DNA of 32,073 nt. Source: Salegentibacter flavus. Lineage in GTDB: Bacteria > Bacteroidota > Bacteroidia > Flavobacteriales > Flavobacteriaceae. The stretch spans positions 1 to 32,073 of the forward strand of contig NZ_FOVL01000028.1 in NCBI RefSeq assembly GCF_900115145.1. Direction: 5' to 3'. Of this stretch, positions 24,573-32,070 are shown piece by piece (positions within the stretch are counted from its first letter, which is position 1; each line of letters starts with the position of its first letter). The notes below the pieces were generated by a model. It was not told where the DNA came from, made no database searches, and worked only from the letters and a program-made list of their open reading frames with translations. The position numbers were made by a program, and so were the translations under genes.

Positions 24573-24604
24573 AAAATCCGAAACAAAATGTTTCGGATTT
24601 TTTT
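24573..24604 (+). terminator. Rho-independent terminator after accA
   Basis: AAAATCCGAAACA (24573-24585) pairs with TGTTTCGGATTTT (24589-24601) around AAA, followed by T residues, 25 nt past the stop. Confidence 0.9.
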
Positions 24605-24628
24605 GCCCTTATTAACAGGAATACTTAG

Positions 24629-24664
24629 TTATCAACACCCCAAATGTTGATTACCTGTGGATTA
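24629..24664. promoter_or_regulatory. DnaA-box-like cluster upstream of dnaB
   Basis: TTATCAACA (24629-24637) differs from the DnaA box TTATCCACA at one base. On the other strand TAATCCACA (24664-24656) also differs at one base, and TAATCAACA (24653-24645) at two. The last two are spaced 11 bp apart and in the same orientation. The first two also form an inverted repeat ATCAACA/TGTTGAT. The cluster is 53 to 88 nt upstream of the dnaB ATG. Binding is inferred only. Confidence 0.4.
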
Positions 24665-24716
24665 ACTCAAGCTGGTTTCATTAAGACTGTCTTAACATTT
24701 TATTTACTTTAGTGCT

Positions 24717-26282
24717 ATGGAAAAAATGACTGGCCCCCAAAGTTTTAAATATCAAAAATCCAATGTTATAAACCTTGAAAAAGGGAAACTCCCCCCACAA
24801 GCTGTTGATTTAGAGGAGGTTGTGTTGGGTGCTATGATGATCGATAAAAAGGGGGTAGACGAAATAATAGATATCCTCAACGCCGATGCGTTCTATAAAA
24901 ACTCGCATAAACTCATCTTTGAGGCGATACATAAACTCTTTGAAAATACTGAGGCAATCGACTTATTAACGGTTTCCAATCAATTGAAGAAGGATGGAAA
25001 TTTTGATAAGGTAGGGGGCGATTATTACCTCATTCAGCTAACCCAAAAAGTATCGTCTTCAGCACACATCGAGTTTCACGCGCGTATAATTCTTCAGAAA
25101 TATATTCAACGTAGTCTTATAAAAATTTCTAACGAAATTATTGAGGAGGCTTACGATGAAGGAACCGATGTTTTTGACCTTCTGGATAGTGCCGAGGCGA
25201 AACTGTATGAGGTGACCCAGGGGAATATTCAGAAATCTACCGAAACAGCTCAGAGTCTTGTTATCCAGGCCAAGACCAGGATTCAGGAAATATCCAATAA
25301 GGAAGGTCTTAGCGGTGTTCCTTCAGGATTTGATAAGCTGGATCGGCTAACTTCAGGATGGCAACCCAGTGACCTCATTATTGTTGCTGCACGTCCTGGG
25401 ATGGGTAAAACGGCTTTAACCTTGTCTATGGCCCGTAATATTTCTGTTGGACAAAATATCCCTGTTGCATTTTTCTCTCTGGAGATGTCTTCAGTGCAGC
25501 TTATTACCAGACTTATTTCGTCTGAAACCGGACTTTCTTCGGAAAAATTAAGAACAGGAAATCTCGAAAAACATGAGTGGGAACAATTGAACGTTAAGGT
25601 TAAAGACCTGGAAAAAGCCCCGCTCTTTATAGATGATACCCCATCCCTGTCCATTTTTGATCTCAGGGCAAAGGCAAGGAGGCTTGCTTCTCAACACGGT
25701 ATTAAATTGATAGTTGTTGATTACCTGCAGTTGATGACCGCAGGGGGATCACAAAAAGGTGGAGGTAACAGGGAGCAGGAAATTTCAACGATTTCCCGAA
25801 ACCTGAAAGCACTGGCTAAAGAACTTAATGTGCCGGTTATTGCGCTATCACAGCTCTCCAGAGCGGTGGAAACACGCGGGGGGAGTAAGAGGCCCTTACT
25901 TTCAGATTTGAGGGAATCTGGAGCAATTGAGCAGGATGCCGATATTGTTTCGTTTATTTATCGTCCTGAATATTACAAAATTGATGAATGGGATGATGAA
26001 GAGCGTACACCTACCGATGGCCAGGGAGAATTTATTGTGGCTAAGCACAGGAACGGTGGCCTTGAAAATATCAGACTGAAATTTATTGGGCATCTTGGTA
26101 AATTTGATAACTTAGATGAATTCGATTCGCCATTTGAATTTCATTCCAAGATGAATAGTGGAGGAGATGAATCGCAGGAGTTGGGCAGTGCTAACCTGCC
26201 AAGCCCTAGTGCCGATGAAGCTTTTGGAAGCTCGATGAATGATGATTTTAATAATGAAGACGATAGCGAAGTGCCATTTTAA
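24717..26282 (+). CDS. dnaB: Replicative DNA helicase
   Basis: 521 residues. The N-terminal primase-interacting domain (about 25-130: PPQAVDLEEVVLGAMMID) is joined to the RecA-like helicase domain with Walker A ARPGMGKT (225-232), the switch FFSLEMSS, Walker B LIVVDYLQLM and the arginine finger region SQLSRAVETRGG and LRESGAIEQDAD. It unwinds DNA at the replication fork as a hexamer. The C-terminal 50 residues are low-complexity, acidic and Ser/Asn-rich. A second possible ATG lies three codons in. No TAnnTTTG box is found, but DnaA-box-like sites lie upstream. The 3' end overlaps or abuts the next gene. Confidence 0.95.
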   Translation: MEKMTGPQSFKYQKSNVINLEKGKLPPQAVDLEEVVLGAMMIDKKGVDEIIDILNADAFYKNSHKLIFEAIHKLFENTEAIDLLTVSNQLKKDGNFDKVGGDYYLIQLTQKVSSSAHIEFHARIILQKYIQRSLIKISNEIIEEAYDEGTDVFDLLDSAEAKLYEVTQGNIQKSTETAQSLVIQAKTRIQEISNKEGLSGVPSGFDKLDRLTSGWQPSDLIIVAARPGMGKTALTLSMARNISVGQNIPVAFFSLEMSSVQLITRLISSETGLSSEKLRTGNLEKHEWEQLNVKVKDLEKAPLFIDDTPSLSIFDLRAKARRLASQHGIKLIVVDYLQLMTAGGSQKGGGNREQEISTISRNLKALAKELNVPVIALSQLSRAVETRGGSKRPLLSDLRESGAIEQDADIVSFIYRPEYYKIDEWDDEERTPTDGQGEFIVAKHRNGGLENIRLKFIGHLGKFDNLDEFDSPFEFHSKMNSGGDESQELGSANLPSPSADEAFGSSMNDDFNNEDDSEVPF

Positions 26283-26328
26283 AAAATGTTTGTTTTCTGC
26301 GGAAAGCAGCATTTTCTTCTACAACATT

Positions 26329-27609
26329 TTGAAGGGGTTTACCGGGATAAAGGCTAGACCCTTTCTTTTTTTTCTAATTTTTATTCTTTCAGCCTTTCCG
26401 GCCTTTTCATCCAATATTCTAATCCCGATGGATGAATCCCAGAGCGATCATTTAAAAGCCTACGGAATCACCTATTACGCCCTGGAGCAGAATTTGGAAG
26501 TAAGATGGCTTCTGAATTATCGTGGAGGGTCTTTCCTGATCTCTGACACAGAGAGTCTTCAGAAGGAGTGCAAGATAAGAGGAGTGTCCTATGAGGTGAT
26601 TAGTGATGCTAAGACACTTGAAATTGTAGAAGAGATATCGAGCCCTTCCCGCAATATGGAAAGCGTGGTTTTGGAAAAAGCTCCCAAAATAGCAGTATAT
26701 TCTCCGGGAGATGCCCGGCCCTGGGACGATGCGGTGACTATGGTGCTTACCTATGCTGAAATTCCTTATGAGATTATTTATGATAAAGAGGTTTTAGAAG
26801 ATACCCTTGTCCTGTATGACTGGCTGCATCTTCATCATGAAGATTTTACCGGCCAATATGGGAAATTTTATCGGGCGTTCCGTACAACGCCCTGGTATAT
26901 CAAGGAAAAGGAAGAGGCTGAAGCCCTGGCCGAAAGCCTTGGCTATTCCAAAGTATCAGAACAAAAACTTGATGTTGCTCTGAAAATAAAAAACTATGTC
27001 ATTGGGGGTGGCTTTATGTTTGCTATGTGCAGCGCTACCGATAGCTTTGATATTGCATTGGCAGCAGAAGGTGTCGATATTGCTGAACCTATGTTTGATG
27101 GAGATCCCAGTGAACCTGGGTATCAGTCTAAAATAGATTTTAATAAGACCTTTGCTTTTACCGATTTTACCCTGGAACGCAGCCCGATGGTTTACGAATT
27201 TTCTTCTATCGATATGACTGAGCAGCGACAAATTCCGAAGGAGTCAGATTATTTTACACTTATGGACTTTTCGGCAAAATGGGATGTAGTCCCCACTATG
27301 TTAACTCAAAATCATACCCGTTTGGTGAAAGGTTTTATGGGCCAAACAACATCCTATAACCCGAAGAACATAAAACCAAATGTTTTGATAATGGGGGAAA
27401 GTAAATTAAACGGGGAAGCAAGGTATATTCATGGAATTAAAGGAAAGGGCTTTTTTACCTTTTACGGAGGTCACGACCCGGAAGATTATCAGCATAGGGT
27501 AGGAGATCCCAAAACAGAGCTCTCCCTGCATCCTAATTCCCCCGGATACCGATTAATTCTAAACAATGTTTTATTTCCTGCCGCAAAAAAGAAACCTCAA
27601 AAAACATAA
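26329..27609 (+). CDS. Secreted protein of unknown function (family often labelled asparagine synthetase B)
   Basis: 426 residues from the TTG at 26329, giving the signal peptide KGFTGIKARPFLFFLIFILSAFPAFSSN. The frame stays open upstream to an ATG at 26254 inside dnaB, so the start is uncertain. From memory, close homologues in Bacteroidetes are labelled asparagine synthetase B, but I see neither the N-terminal Cys glutaminase nor the ATP-pyrophosphatase motif of AsnB. Instead GGGFMFAMCSATDSF (Cys about 234) looks like the nucleophile elbow of class I glutamine amidotransferase-like folds, with a conserved DWLHLHHEDF upstream and GKGFFTFYGGHDPEDYQHR near the end. Export would exclude a role in cytoplasmic asparagine synthesis. 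It is 12 nt upstream of yjbQ. Confidence 0.75.
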   Translation: MKGFTGIKARPFLFFLIFILSAFPAFSSNILIPMDESQSDHLKAYGITYYALEQNLEVRWLLNYRGGSFLISDTESLQKECKIRGVSYEVISDAKTLEIVEEISSPSRNMESVVLEKAPKIAVYSPGDARPWDDAVTMVLTYAEIPYEIIYDKEVLEDTLVLYDWLHLHHEDFTGQYGKFYRAFRTTPWYIKEKEEAEALAESLGYSKVSEQKLDVALKIKNYVIGGGFMFAMCSATDSFDIALAAEGVDIAEPMFDGDPSEPGYQSKIDFNKTFAFTDFTLERSPMVYEFSSIDMTEQRQIPKESDYFTLMDFSAKWDVVPTMLTQNHTRLVKGFMGQTTSYNPKNIKPNVLIMGESKLNGEARYIHGIKGKGFFTFYGGHDPEDYQHRVGDPKTELSLHPNSPGYRLILNNVLFPAAKKKPQKT

Positions 27610-27621
27610 AAAAGAAATTAG

Positions 27622-28047
27622 ATGGAAGTATTTCAGAAGGAGATAAGTCTTAAGGCGAAAGAGAGAGGATTCCATTTGGTGACCCGGGAGATCCTCGGGG
27701 AGGTTAGGGAGTTAAAGGACTTTAAAACCGGAATATTGCATGTGTTTATAAAACATACTTCAGCTGGATTAACAATTAATGAAAACGCGGATCCTACGGT
27801 GAGAGACGATTTTGAACGTCATTTTAATGAGATGGTCCCTGAAGATATGTCGTATTACAAACATACCGCAGAAGGTCCGGATGATATGCCGGCACATATT
27901 AAAGCATCTTTATTAGGGAACTCTCTGCAAATCCCGATTACAAATGGAAAATTGAATTTAGGTACCTGGCAGGGAATTTATCTTTGCGAACACAGAGATC
28001 GCATGAGCAGCAGGAACCTGGTGATTACAATTACTGGTGAAAAATAA
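27622..28047 (+). CDS. yjbQ: YjbQ/UPF0047 family protein
   Basis: 141 residues with the family signature HVFIKHTSAGLTINENADPTVRDD (residues about 41-64), a metal-site region HTAEGPDDMPAHIK and the terminal GTWQGIYLCEHRDRMSSRNLVITI. YjbQ proteins have reported thiamin phosphate synthase side activity, but their true role is not settled. The gene begins 12 nt after the secreted-protein gene and ends at a strong terminator, so it closes the plus-strand run that started with dnaB. Confidence 0.9.
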   Translation: MEVFQKEISLKAKERGFHLVTREILGEVRELKDFKTGILHVFIKHTSAGLTINENADPTVRDDFERHFNEMVPEDMSYYKHTAEGPDDMPAHIKASLLGNSLQIPITNGKLNLGTWQGIYLCEHRDRMSSRNLVITITGEK

Positions 28048-28075
28048 AAAAGCCCGGTTATTTGCCGGGCTTTTT
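28046..28075. terminator. Bidirectional terminator between yjbQ and rplT
   Basis: AAAAAGCCCGG (28047-28057) pairs with CCGGGCTTTTT (28065-28075) around a 7-nt loop. A- and T-runs on each side allow termination from both strands. Confidence 0.9.
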
Positions 28076-28096
28076 CTAAGAGAGTATAATATTTGT

Positions 28097-28441
28097 TTAT
28101 TTTACTTTGTCTACTATTGCTTTAAAAGCGGCGGGTTGGTTCATCGCAAGGTCGGCAAGAACTTTACGGTTCAAACCGATTCCGCTTGCTTTAACTCCTC
28201 CCATAAACTGAGAATAAGACATACCGTGTTCACGGGCTGCAGCGTTTATACGCATAATCCACAATGAACGGAAATTACGTTTCTTGGTTTTGCGGTCTCT
28301 GTATGCATAAAGCATAGCTTTCTCTACCGCGTTTTTGGCAACTGTCCAAACGTTTTTACGACGTCCGAAGTAACCTTTTGCTTGCTTAAGAACCTTTTTT
28401 CTTCTGGCTCTCTTCGCAACTGAATTTACTGATCTTGGCAT
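28097..28441 (-). CDS. rplT: Ribosomal protein L20
   Basis: 114 residues, highly basic, beginning [32 protein letters not shown], which is the L20 signature; later [26 protein letters not shown] is also diagnostic. L20 is required early in 50S assembly and in several bacteria represses its own operon by binding mRNA. It is the last gene of thrS-infC-rpmI-rplT on the minus strand. Confidence 0.97.
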   Translation of the reverse strand: MPRSVNSVAKRARRKKVLKQAKGYFGRRKNVWTVAKNAVEKAMLYAYRDRKTKKRNFRSLWIMRINAAAREHGMSYSQFMGGVKASGIGLNRKVLADLAMNQPAAFKAIVDKVK

Positions 28442-28552
28442 ATTTTTAATTTTTTTGTAGCAGGCGGTCAGTATTTGACACTTTACTAAAACCGGTTAAG
28501 GTTTTGCCCAACTCCAGGGTTTTTAAATTGTTTAAACCGTTAAGCGCTTCTG
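28442..28552 (-). promoter_or_regulatory. Possible structured leader between rpmI and rplT
   Basis: The 111-nt gap is long for a ribosomal protein operon. On the reverse strand it contains AAAACC/GGTTTT arms (around 28501-28484) and CCC/GGG pairings just upstream. This could be an L20-binding autoregulatory site as known from E. coli and Bacillus. I could not fold it against a known L20 target, so the call is tentative. Confidence 0.25.
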
Positions 28553-28750
28553 TTACTTTAAACGTAACATAAGTTTAACATTGTCCTTATCGGCATCGTG
28601 TACCAAAGTACTATGCGTTAAGGATAACTTACGTTTTTTAGACTTCTTTGTTAAGATGTGACTTTTAAACGCATGCTTTCTTTTAATCTTACCGGTACCT
28701 GTAAGCTTGAAACGCTTTTTGGCACTGGATTTCGTTTTCATTTTAGGCAT
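28553..28750 (-). CDS. rpmI: Ribosomal protein L35
   Basis: 65 residues starting [33 protein letters not shown], the L35 signature, and continuing [17 protein letters not shown]. It is a small 50S protein. It follows infC by 32 nt on the minus strand in the conserved infC-rpmI-rplT order. Confidence 0.97.
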   Translation of the reverse strand: MPKMKTKSSAKKRFKLTGTGKIKRKHAFKSHILTKKSKKRKLSLTHSTLVHDADKDNVKLMLRLK

Positions 28751-28782
28751 GTTCTCTTCTTTTATAATTAACTCTCTTATTC

Positions 28783-29340
28783 TTATTTGGTTTTTCTGGG
28801 GGAAAGGAACATAGTCATCCTTTTACCTTCCAGCTTGGGCATTTGCTCTACTTTGCCTAATTCCTCAAGGTCCTGCGCTAATCTAAGCAATAGTATTTCA
28901 CCTTTATCCTTAAATACAATGGATCTACCTTTAAAGAATACAAATGCTTTAAGTTTAGCTCCGTCTTTCAGGAATTTTTCAGCATTACGTTTTTTGAACT
29001 CATAATCGTGATCATCGGTATTGGGCCCGAAACGGATCTCCTTTACCACTACCTGACTAGCTTTAGCCTTTAGGGCTTTCTCGCGTTTTTTCTGTTCATA
29101 GAGAAACTTTTTGTAGTCCATTACCTTAGCCACGGGTGGCTTGGCATTAGGGGAAATTTCCACCAGATCCAGACCTTGCTCATCGGCAATTTCCAGAGCT
29201 TTCTGTGTTGGGTAAACTCCCATCTCTACATTATCGCCTACAAGGCGCACTTCATCAGACCTGATCTTTTTATTGATCCGGTGTTGATCTTCTTTAATCT
29301 CTCTTAGCGGTCGCTTTGATCTTTTTCTACGTATTGCTAT
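28783..29340 (-). CDS. infC: Translation initiation factor IF-3, predicted AUA start
   Basis: 185 residues if started at ATA (29340). The N-domain reads [50 protein letters not shown]; the C-domain has [17 protein letters not shown] and MTMFLSPRK. The first standard start codon in frame, GTG at 29250, would cut off the conserved [11 protein letters not shown] helix. Upstream the frame is open for 31 codons after a stop: ATA GCA ATA CGT gives AIRRK..., resembling the basic N-terminus of flavobacterial IF-3 as I recall it. An ATT at 29298 is a less likely alternative. E. coli infC also uses a non-canonical start, through which IF-3 represses itself. The start lies 17 nt after the thrS stop. Confidence 0.93.
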   Translation of the reverse strand: MAIRRKRSKRPLREIKEDQHRINKKIRSDEVRLVGDNVEMGVYPTQKALEIADEQGLDLVEISPNAKPPVAKVMDYKKFLYEQKKREKALKAKASQVVVKEIRFGPNTDDHDYEFKKRNAEKFLKDGAKLKAFVFFKGRSIVFKDKGEILLLRLAQDLEELGKVEQMPKLEGKRMTMFLSPRKTK

Positions 29341-29357
29341 GGCTTATCGTATTTTAA

Positions 29358-31304
29358 TTAAACTTCAAACGTCTTTAACGTTTCTCTTATCTCTTTATTT
29401 ATAATTTCGGCAAAGGCTTCAGGGGTCATTGTTCCCAGGTCACCTTCTCCGCGTTTTCGTACAGAAACTGTACCATCTTTCTCTTCCTCTTCTCCTACAA
29501 TCAACATGTAGGGGAATTTGTTCATTTCGGCTTCACGGATCTTCTTCCCAACGGTTTCATTCCGGTTATCGGCCAGGGCGCGAATTTCGTCATTTTCTAG
29601 CAAAGTTAAAACTTTTTGTGAGTATTTTTCATACTTCTCGCTGAGCGAGAGAATGATAGCCTGTTCGGGCATCAACCACAGTGGGAAATTTCCTGCAGTA
29701 TGCTCAAGCAAGATCGCGATAAACCTTTCCATACTGCCAAATGGCGCACGGTGTATCATAACAGGACGATGTGACTCATTGTCACTGCCTTTATAGGTGA
29801 GGTCAAATCTTTCTGGCAGGTTATAATCTACCTGAATGGTGCCCAATTGCCAGCTTCTGCCTAAGGCATCCTTAACCATAAAGTCCAGTTTTGGGCCATA
29901 AAAAGCCGCTTCTCCTTTTTCGATTACATAATTAAGGCCTTTTTCTTTCGCAGCATTGATGATGGCACTTTCAGCTTTTTCCCAAACATCGTCACTGCCA
30001 ATATATTTTTCTTTATTGTCTGGATCTCTAAGGGAAACCTGGGCCGTAAAGTCATCGAAACCTAAAGAATCGAATACATATAAGGTAAGGTCTATAACTT
30101 TTTTGAATTCTGAATCTAATTGATCGGGAGTGCAAAAAATATGAGCATCATCCTGAGTAAATCCCCTAACCCGGGTTAATCCGTGCAATTCTCCACTTTG
30201 TTCATAACGATAGACCGTTCCGAACTCTGCAAATCTCTTCGGAAGGTCACGATAACTCCATGATGAAGCATTGTAGATCTCGCAGTGATGAGGGCAATTC
30301 ATTGGTTTTAGCAAAAACTCTTCTCCTTCGTTTGGAGTTTTAATAGGCTGAAAACTGTCTTCTCCGTACTTAGCATAATGGCCTGAAGTAACATAAAGTT
30401 CTTTTTGCCCAATATGCGGACTTACTACCATTTCATATCCGGCTTTTTTCTGTGCCTTTTTCAGGAAATTCTCCAGGCGTTCCCTTAAAGCCGCCCCTTT
30501 TGGTAGCCATAATGGCAATCCCTGACCAACTTTTTGCGAAAAAGTAAAGAGTTCTAGTTCCTTCCCTAATTTACGGTGATCCCGTTTTTTGGCCTCCTCC
30601 AGGAGCTCCAGGTATTCTTTTAATTCCTTTTGCTTCGGAAATGAAATTCCGTATACCCTGGTGAGCTGAGGATTCTTTTCGTCTCCCCGCCAGTAAGCTC
30701 CAGCAACGCTCATTAGTTTCACCGCTTTTATATATCCGGTATTAGGAAGGTGACCTCCTCGACACAAATCGGTAAAATTAGAATGATCACAAAAGGTAAT
30801 CTCCCCGTCCTTAAGATTTTCTATAAGCTCAACCTTAAATGGATTGTTCTGATTTTTATAATATTCAAGAGCTTCAGCTTTGGAAACTTCACGCATTTTA
30901 AAGTCGTGTTTTTCGCGTGCGATCTCCAGCATTCGGTTTTCGATCTTTTTGAAATCATTTTCCGATAGTTTTTCCTCCCCGAAATCTACATCATAGTAAA
31001 AACCATTTTCAATGGCAGGACCAATAGTGAGTTTGGCGCCGGGGTAAAGTTCCTCTATGGCTTGAGCCATAACGTGAGAAGTGGAATGCCAGAACGCCTT
31101 TTTACCCTCGTCGTCTTTCCAGGTATAAAGAACAAGGTCGCCATCTTCGTGAAGAGGGGTGGAGGTTTCAACGGTTTCTCCTTTATATTTAGCTGAAATA
31201 ACATTTCTGGCAAGGCCTTCGCTTATGCTTTTAGCTACATCTATAGGAGTGGTCCCCTTTTCAAATTCCTTAATACTGCCGTCTGGCAAACTTACCTGGA
31301 TCAT
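29358..31304 (-). CDS. thrS: Threonyl-tRNA synthetase
   Basis: 648 residues, normal length. The N-terminal TGS domain ([26 protein letters not shown]) and an editing domain with [16 protein letters not shown] precede the class II core. [10 protein letters not shown] carries the zinc cysteine and motif 2 is [26 protein letters not shown]. The anticodon-binding domain follows ([17 protein letters not shown]). It charges tRNA-Thr and heads the operon with infC, rpmI and rplT, an arrangement widely conserved in bacteria. Confidence 0.97.
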   Translation of the reverse strand: MIQVSLPDGSIKEFEKGTTPIDVAKSISEGLARNVISAKYKGETVETSTPLHEDGDLVLYTWKDDEGKKAFWHSTSHVMAQAIEELYPGAKLTIGPAIENGFYYDVDFGEEKLSENDFKKIENRMLEIAREKHDFKMREVSKAEALEYYKNQNNPFKVELIENLKDGEITFCDHSNFTDLCRGGHLPNTGYIKAVKLMSVAGAYWRGDEKNPQLTRVYGISFPKQKELKEYLELLEEAKKRDHRKLGKELELFTFSQKVGQGLPLWLPKGAALRERLENFLKKAQKKAGYEMVVSPHIGQKELYVTSGHYAKYGEDSFQPIKTPNEGEEFLLKPMNCPHHCEIYNASSWSYRDLPKRFAEFGTVYRYEQSGELHGLTRVRGFTQDDAHIFCTPDQLDSEFKKVIDLTLYVFDSLGFDDFTAQVSLRDPDNKEKYIGSDDVWEKAESAIINAAKEKGLNYVIEKGEAAFYGPKLDFMVKDALGRSWQLGTIQVDYNLPERFDLTYKGSDNESHRPVMIHRAPFGSMERFIAILLEHTAGNFPLWLMPEQAIILSLSEKYEKYSQKVLTLLENDEIRALADNRNETVGKKIREAEMNKFPYMLIVGEEEEKDGTVSVRKRGEGDLGTMTPEAFAEIINKEIRETLKTFEV

Positions 31305-31332
31305 TCTCTTGATTTCTGTACTGGTTAATTTG

Positions 31333-31363
31333 CAAAGATAACAGGTTGACTTTGGTTGCGCAA
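31333..31363 (-). promoter_or_regulatory. Promoter of the thrS-infC-rpmI-rplT operon
   Basis: On the reverse strand TTG (31363-31361), a 20-nt spacer and TATCTTTG (31340-31333), ending 28 nt before the thrS ATG. Confidence 0.65.
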
Positions 31364-31557
31364 TACTGTAGGAATATAAAAATAGGCTAATAAGCTAAAC
31401 TTTTCTTTGTCCTTAATATATGTGCCGAATTTTTGAAACTTATGGGATACTTTACCTTTTGGGATTTCTTTAGAAAAAATTAATATGTATAAAAGGTTTA
31501 GGTATAAGGCCTTTAGAGTTGCCTTTAAGATTTCTTTAAAAAATTTTAGTTTTTTAC

Positions 31558-31594
31558 TTGCTGGGCTGAAAAAGCCCTGTATATTTGCAGCCGC
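31558..31594 (+). promoter_or_regulatory. Stable-RNA-type promoter P1
   Basis: TTG (31558-31560), 19-nt spacer, TATATTTG (31580-31587), then CAGCCGC. The spacer itself is a short palindrome (GGGCT, GAAAA, AGCCC). It is the first of three rightward promoters in a gene-free 769-bp stretch; nothing else is seen from 31364 to 31557. Confidence 0.75.
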
Positions 31595-31628
31595 TTACAA
31601 GGATAACGAGAGTTGTGGATTAGGCGGG

Positions 31629-31643
31629 AGTTCTTTAACAACG
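31629..31643 (+). promoter_or_regulatory. boxA-like antitermination sequence
   Basis: AGTTCTTTAACAACG resembles the rRNA boxA core (CTCTTTAACAA in E. coli) and lies about 40 nt into the transcript expected from P1. A related AGTTCATTGATTTATTGA occurs near 32002-32019. Both fit an rRNA leader, but no 16S start is seen before the window ends. Confidence 0.45.
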
Positions 31644-31703
31644 TGGATTGAGAGGAGGTTTTGCGAGCTTTTTCGGGGTGATGAAAAAAATAAAACTTTT
31701 TTC

Positions 31704-31740
31704 TTGCCATAAAGAAAAAGCCTGGTATATTTGCATCCGC
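31704..31740 (+). promoter_or_regulatory. Stable-RNA-type promoter P2
   Basis: TTG (31704-31706), 19-nt spacer, TATATTTG (31726-31733), then CATCCGC. Located 146 bp downstream of P1. Confidence 0.75.
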
Positions 31741-31805
31741 AAAAACAGCTAGCGAGGCGTTCTTTTGAGACTGAGATTTACTTTAAAATTTTCCAAAGAT
31801 TTTAT

Positions 31806-31844
31806 TTGGTAGTAAAGGAAAAACAGTTGTATATTTGCAGCCGC
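31806..31844 (+). promoter_or_regulatory. Stable-RNA-type promoter P3
   Basis: TTG (31806-31808), 21-nt spacer, TATATTTG (31830-31837), then CAGCCGC. Located 104 bp downstream of P2. The following 230 nt to the window edge contain no gene; an rRNA operon just beyond the edge is likely. Confidence 0.7.
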
Positions 31845-31945
31845 TTTCAGCGAGACTGGCGGCGGAGTTCACGAAGAAATATTGACAGGAAATCCCGGGT
31901 GGGTATTAAAAGAAAAGAGGTTCGAGTCCTTTAATTTCAACAAGA

Positions 31946-31980
31946 AGGAAGCCCCCTTCCTGTTCCCCTGAAGGGGGGAA
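31946..31980. repeat. C/G-rich palindromic repeat in the presumed rRNA leader
   Basis: AGGAAG/CTTCCT (31946-31951, 31956-31961) and TTCCCC/GGGGAA (31963-31968, 31975-31980) form two adjacent hairpins. The composition resembles the palindromes at 20155-20262, suggesting related dispersed repeats. Confidence 0.55.
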
Positions 31981-32050
31981 TGATTTAAAGAGTGGGGTTT
32001 TAAGTTCATTGATTTATTGAATTGACAGCGCGTATATAGTCGCTTGAGTC

Positions 32051-32070
32051 ATTTCCGCGAAGGCGGAAAT
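32051..32070. repeat. Dispersed hairpin repeat at the right edge
   Basis: ATTTCCGC (32051-32058) and GCGGAAAT (32063-32070) pair perfectly around GAAG. The wording TTTCCGCGAAGGCGGAAA is of a kind that recurs between genes in many flavobacterial genomes as I recall; no T-run follows. Confidence 0.6.

Noticed and set aside
24601-24716. Chromosomal replication origin next to dnaB
   Set aside because: Only three imperfect DnaA-like boxes and no evident unwinding element or origin-associated genes; treated as a regulatory cluster.
31916-31930. AGGTTCGAGTCCT, like a tRNA T-arm, considered as a tRNA gene
   Set aside because: No D-arm, anticodon arm or matching acceptor stem can be formed upstream; at most a decayed fragment.
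31485-31934. Two plus-strand open frames of 75 and 67 codons in the right-hand gene-free region
   Set aside because: They run across the tandem promoters and lack any recognisable sequence; the region looks like an untranslated leader.
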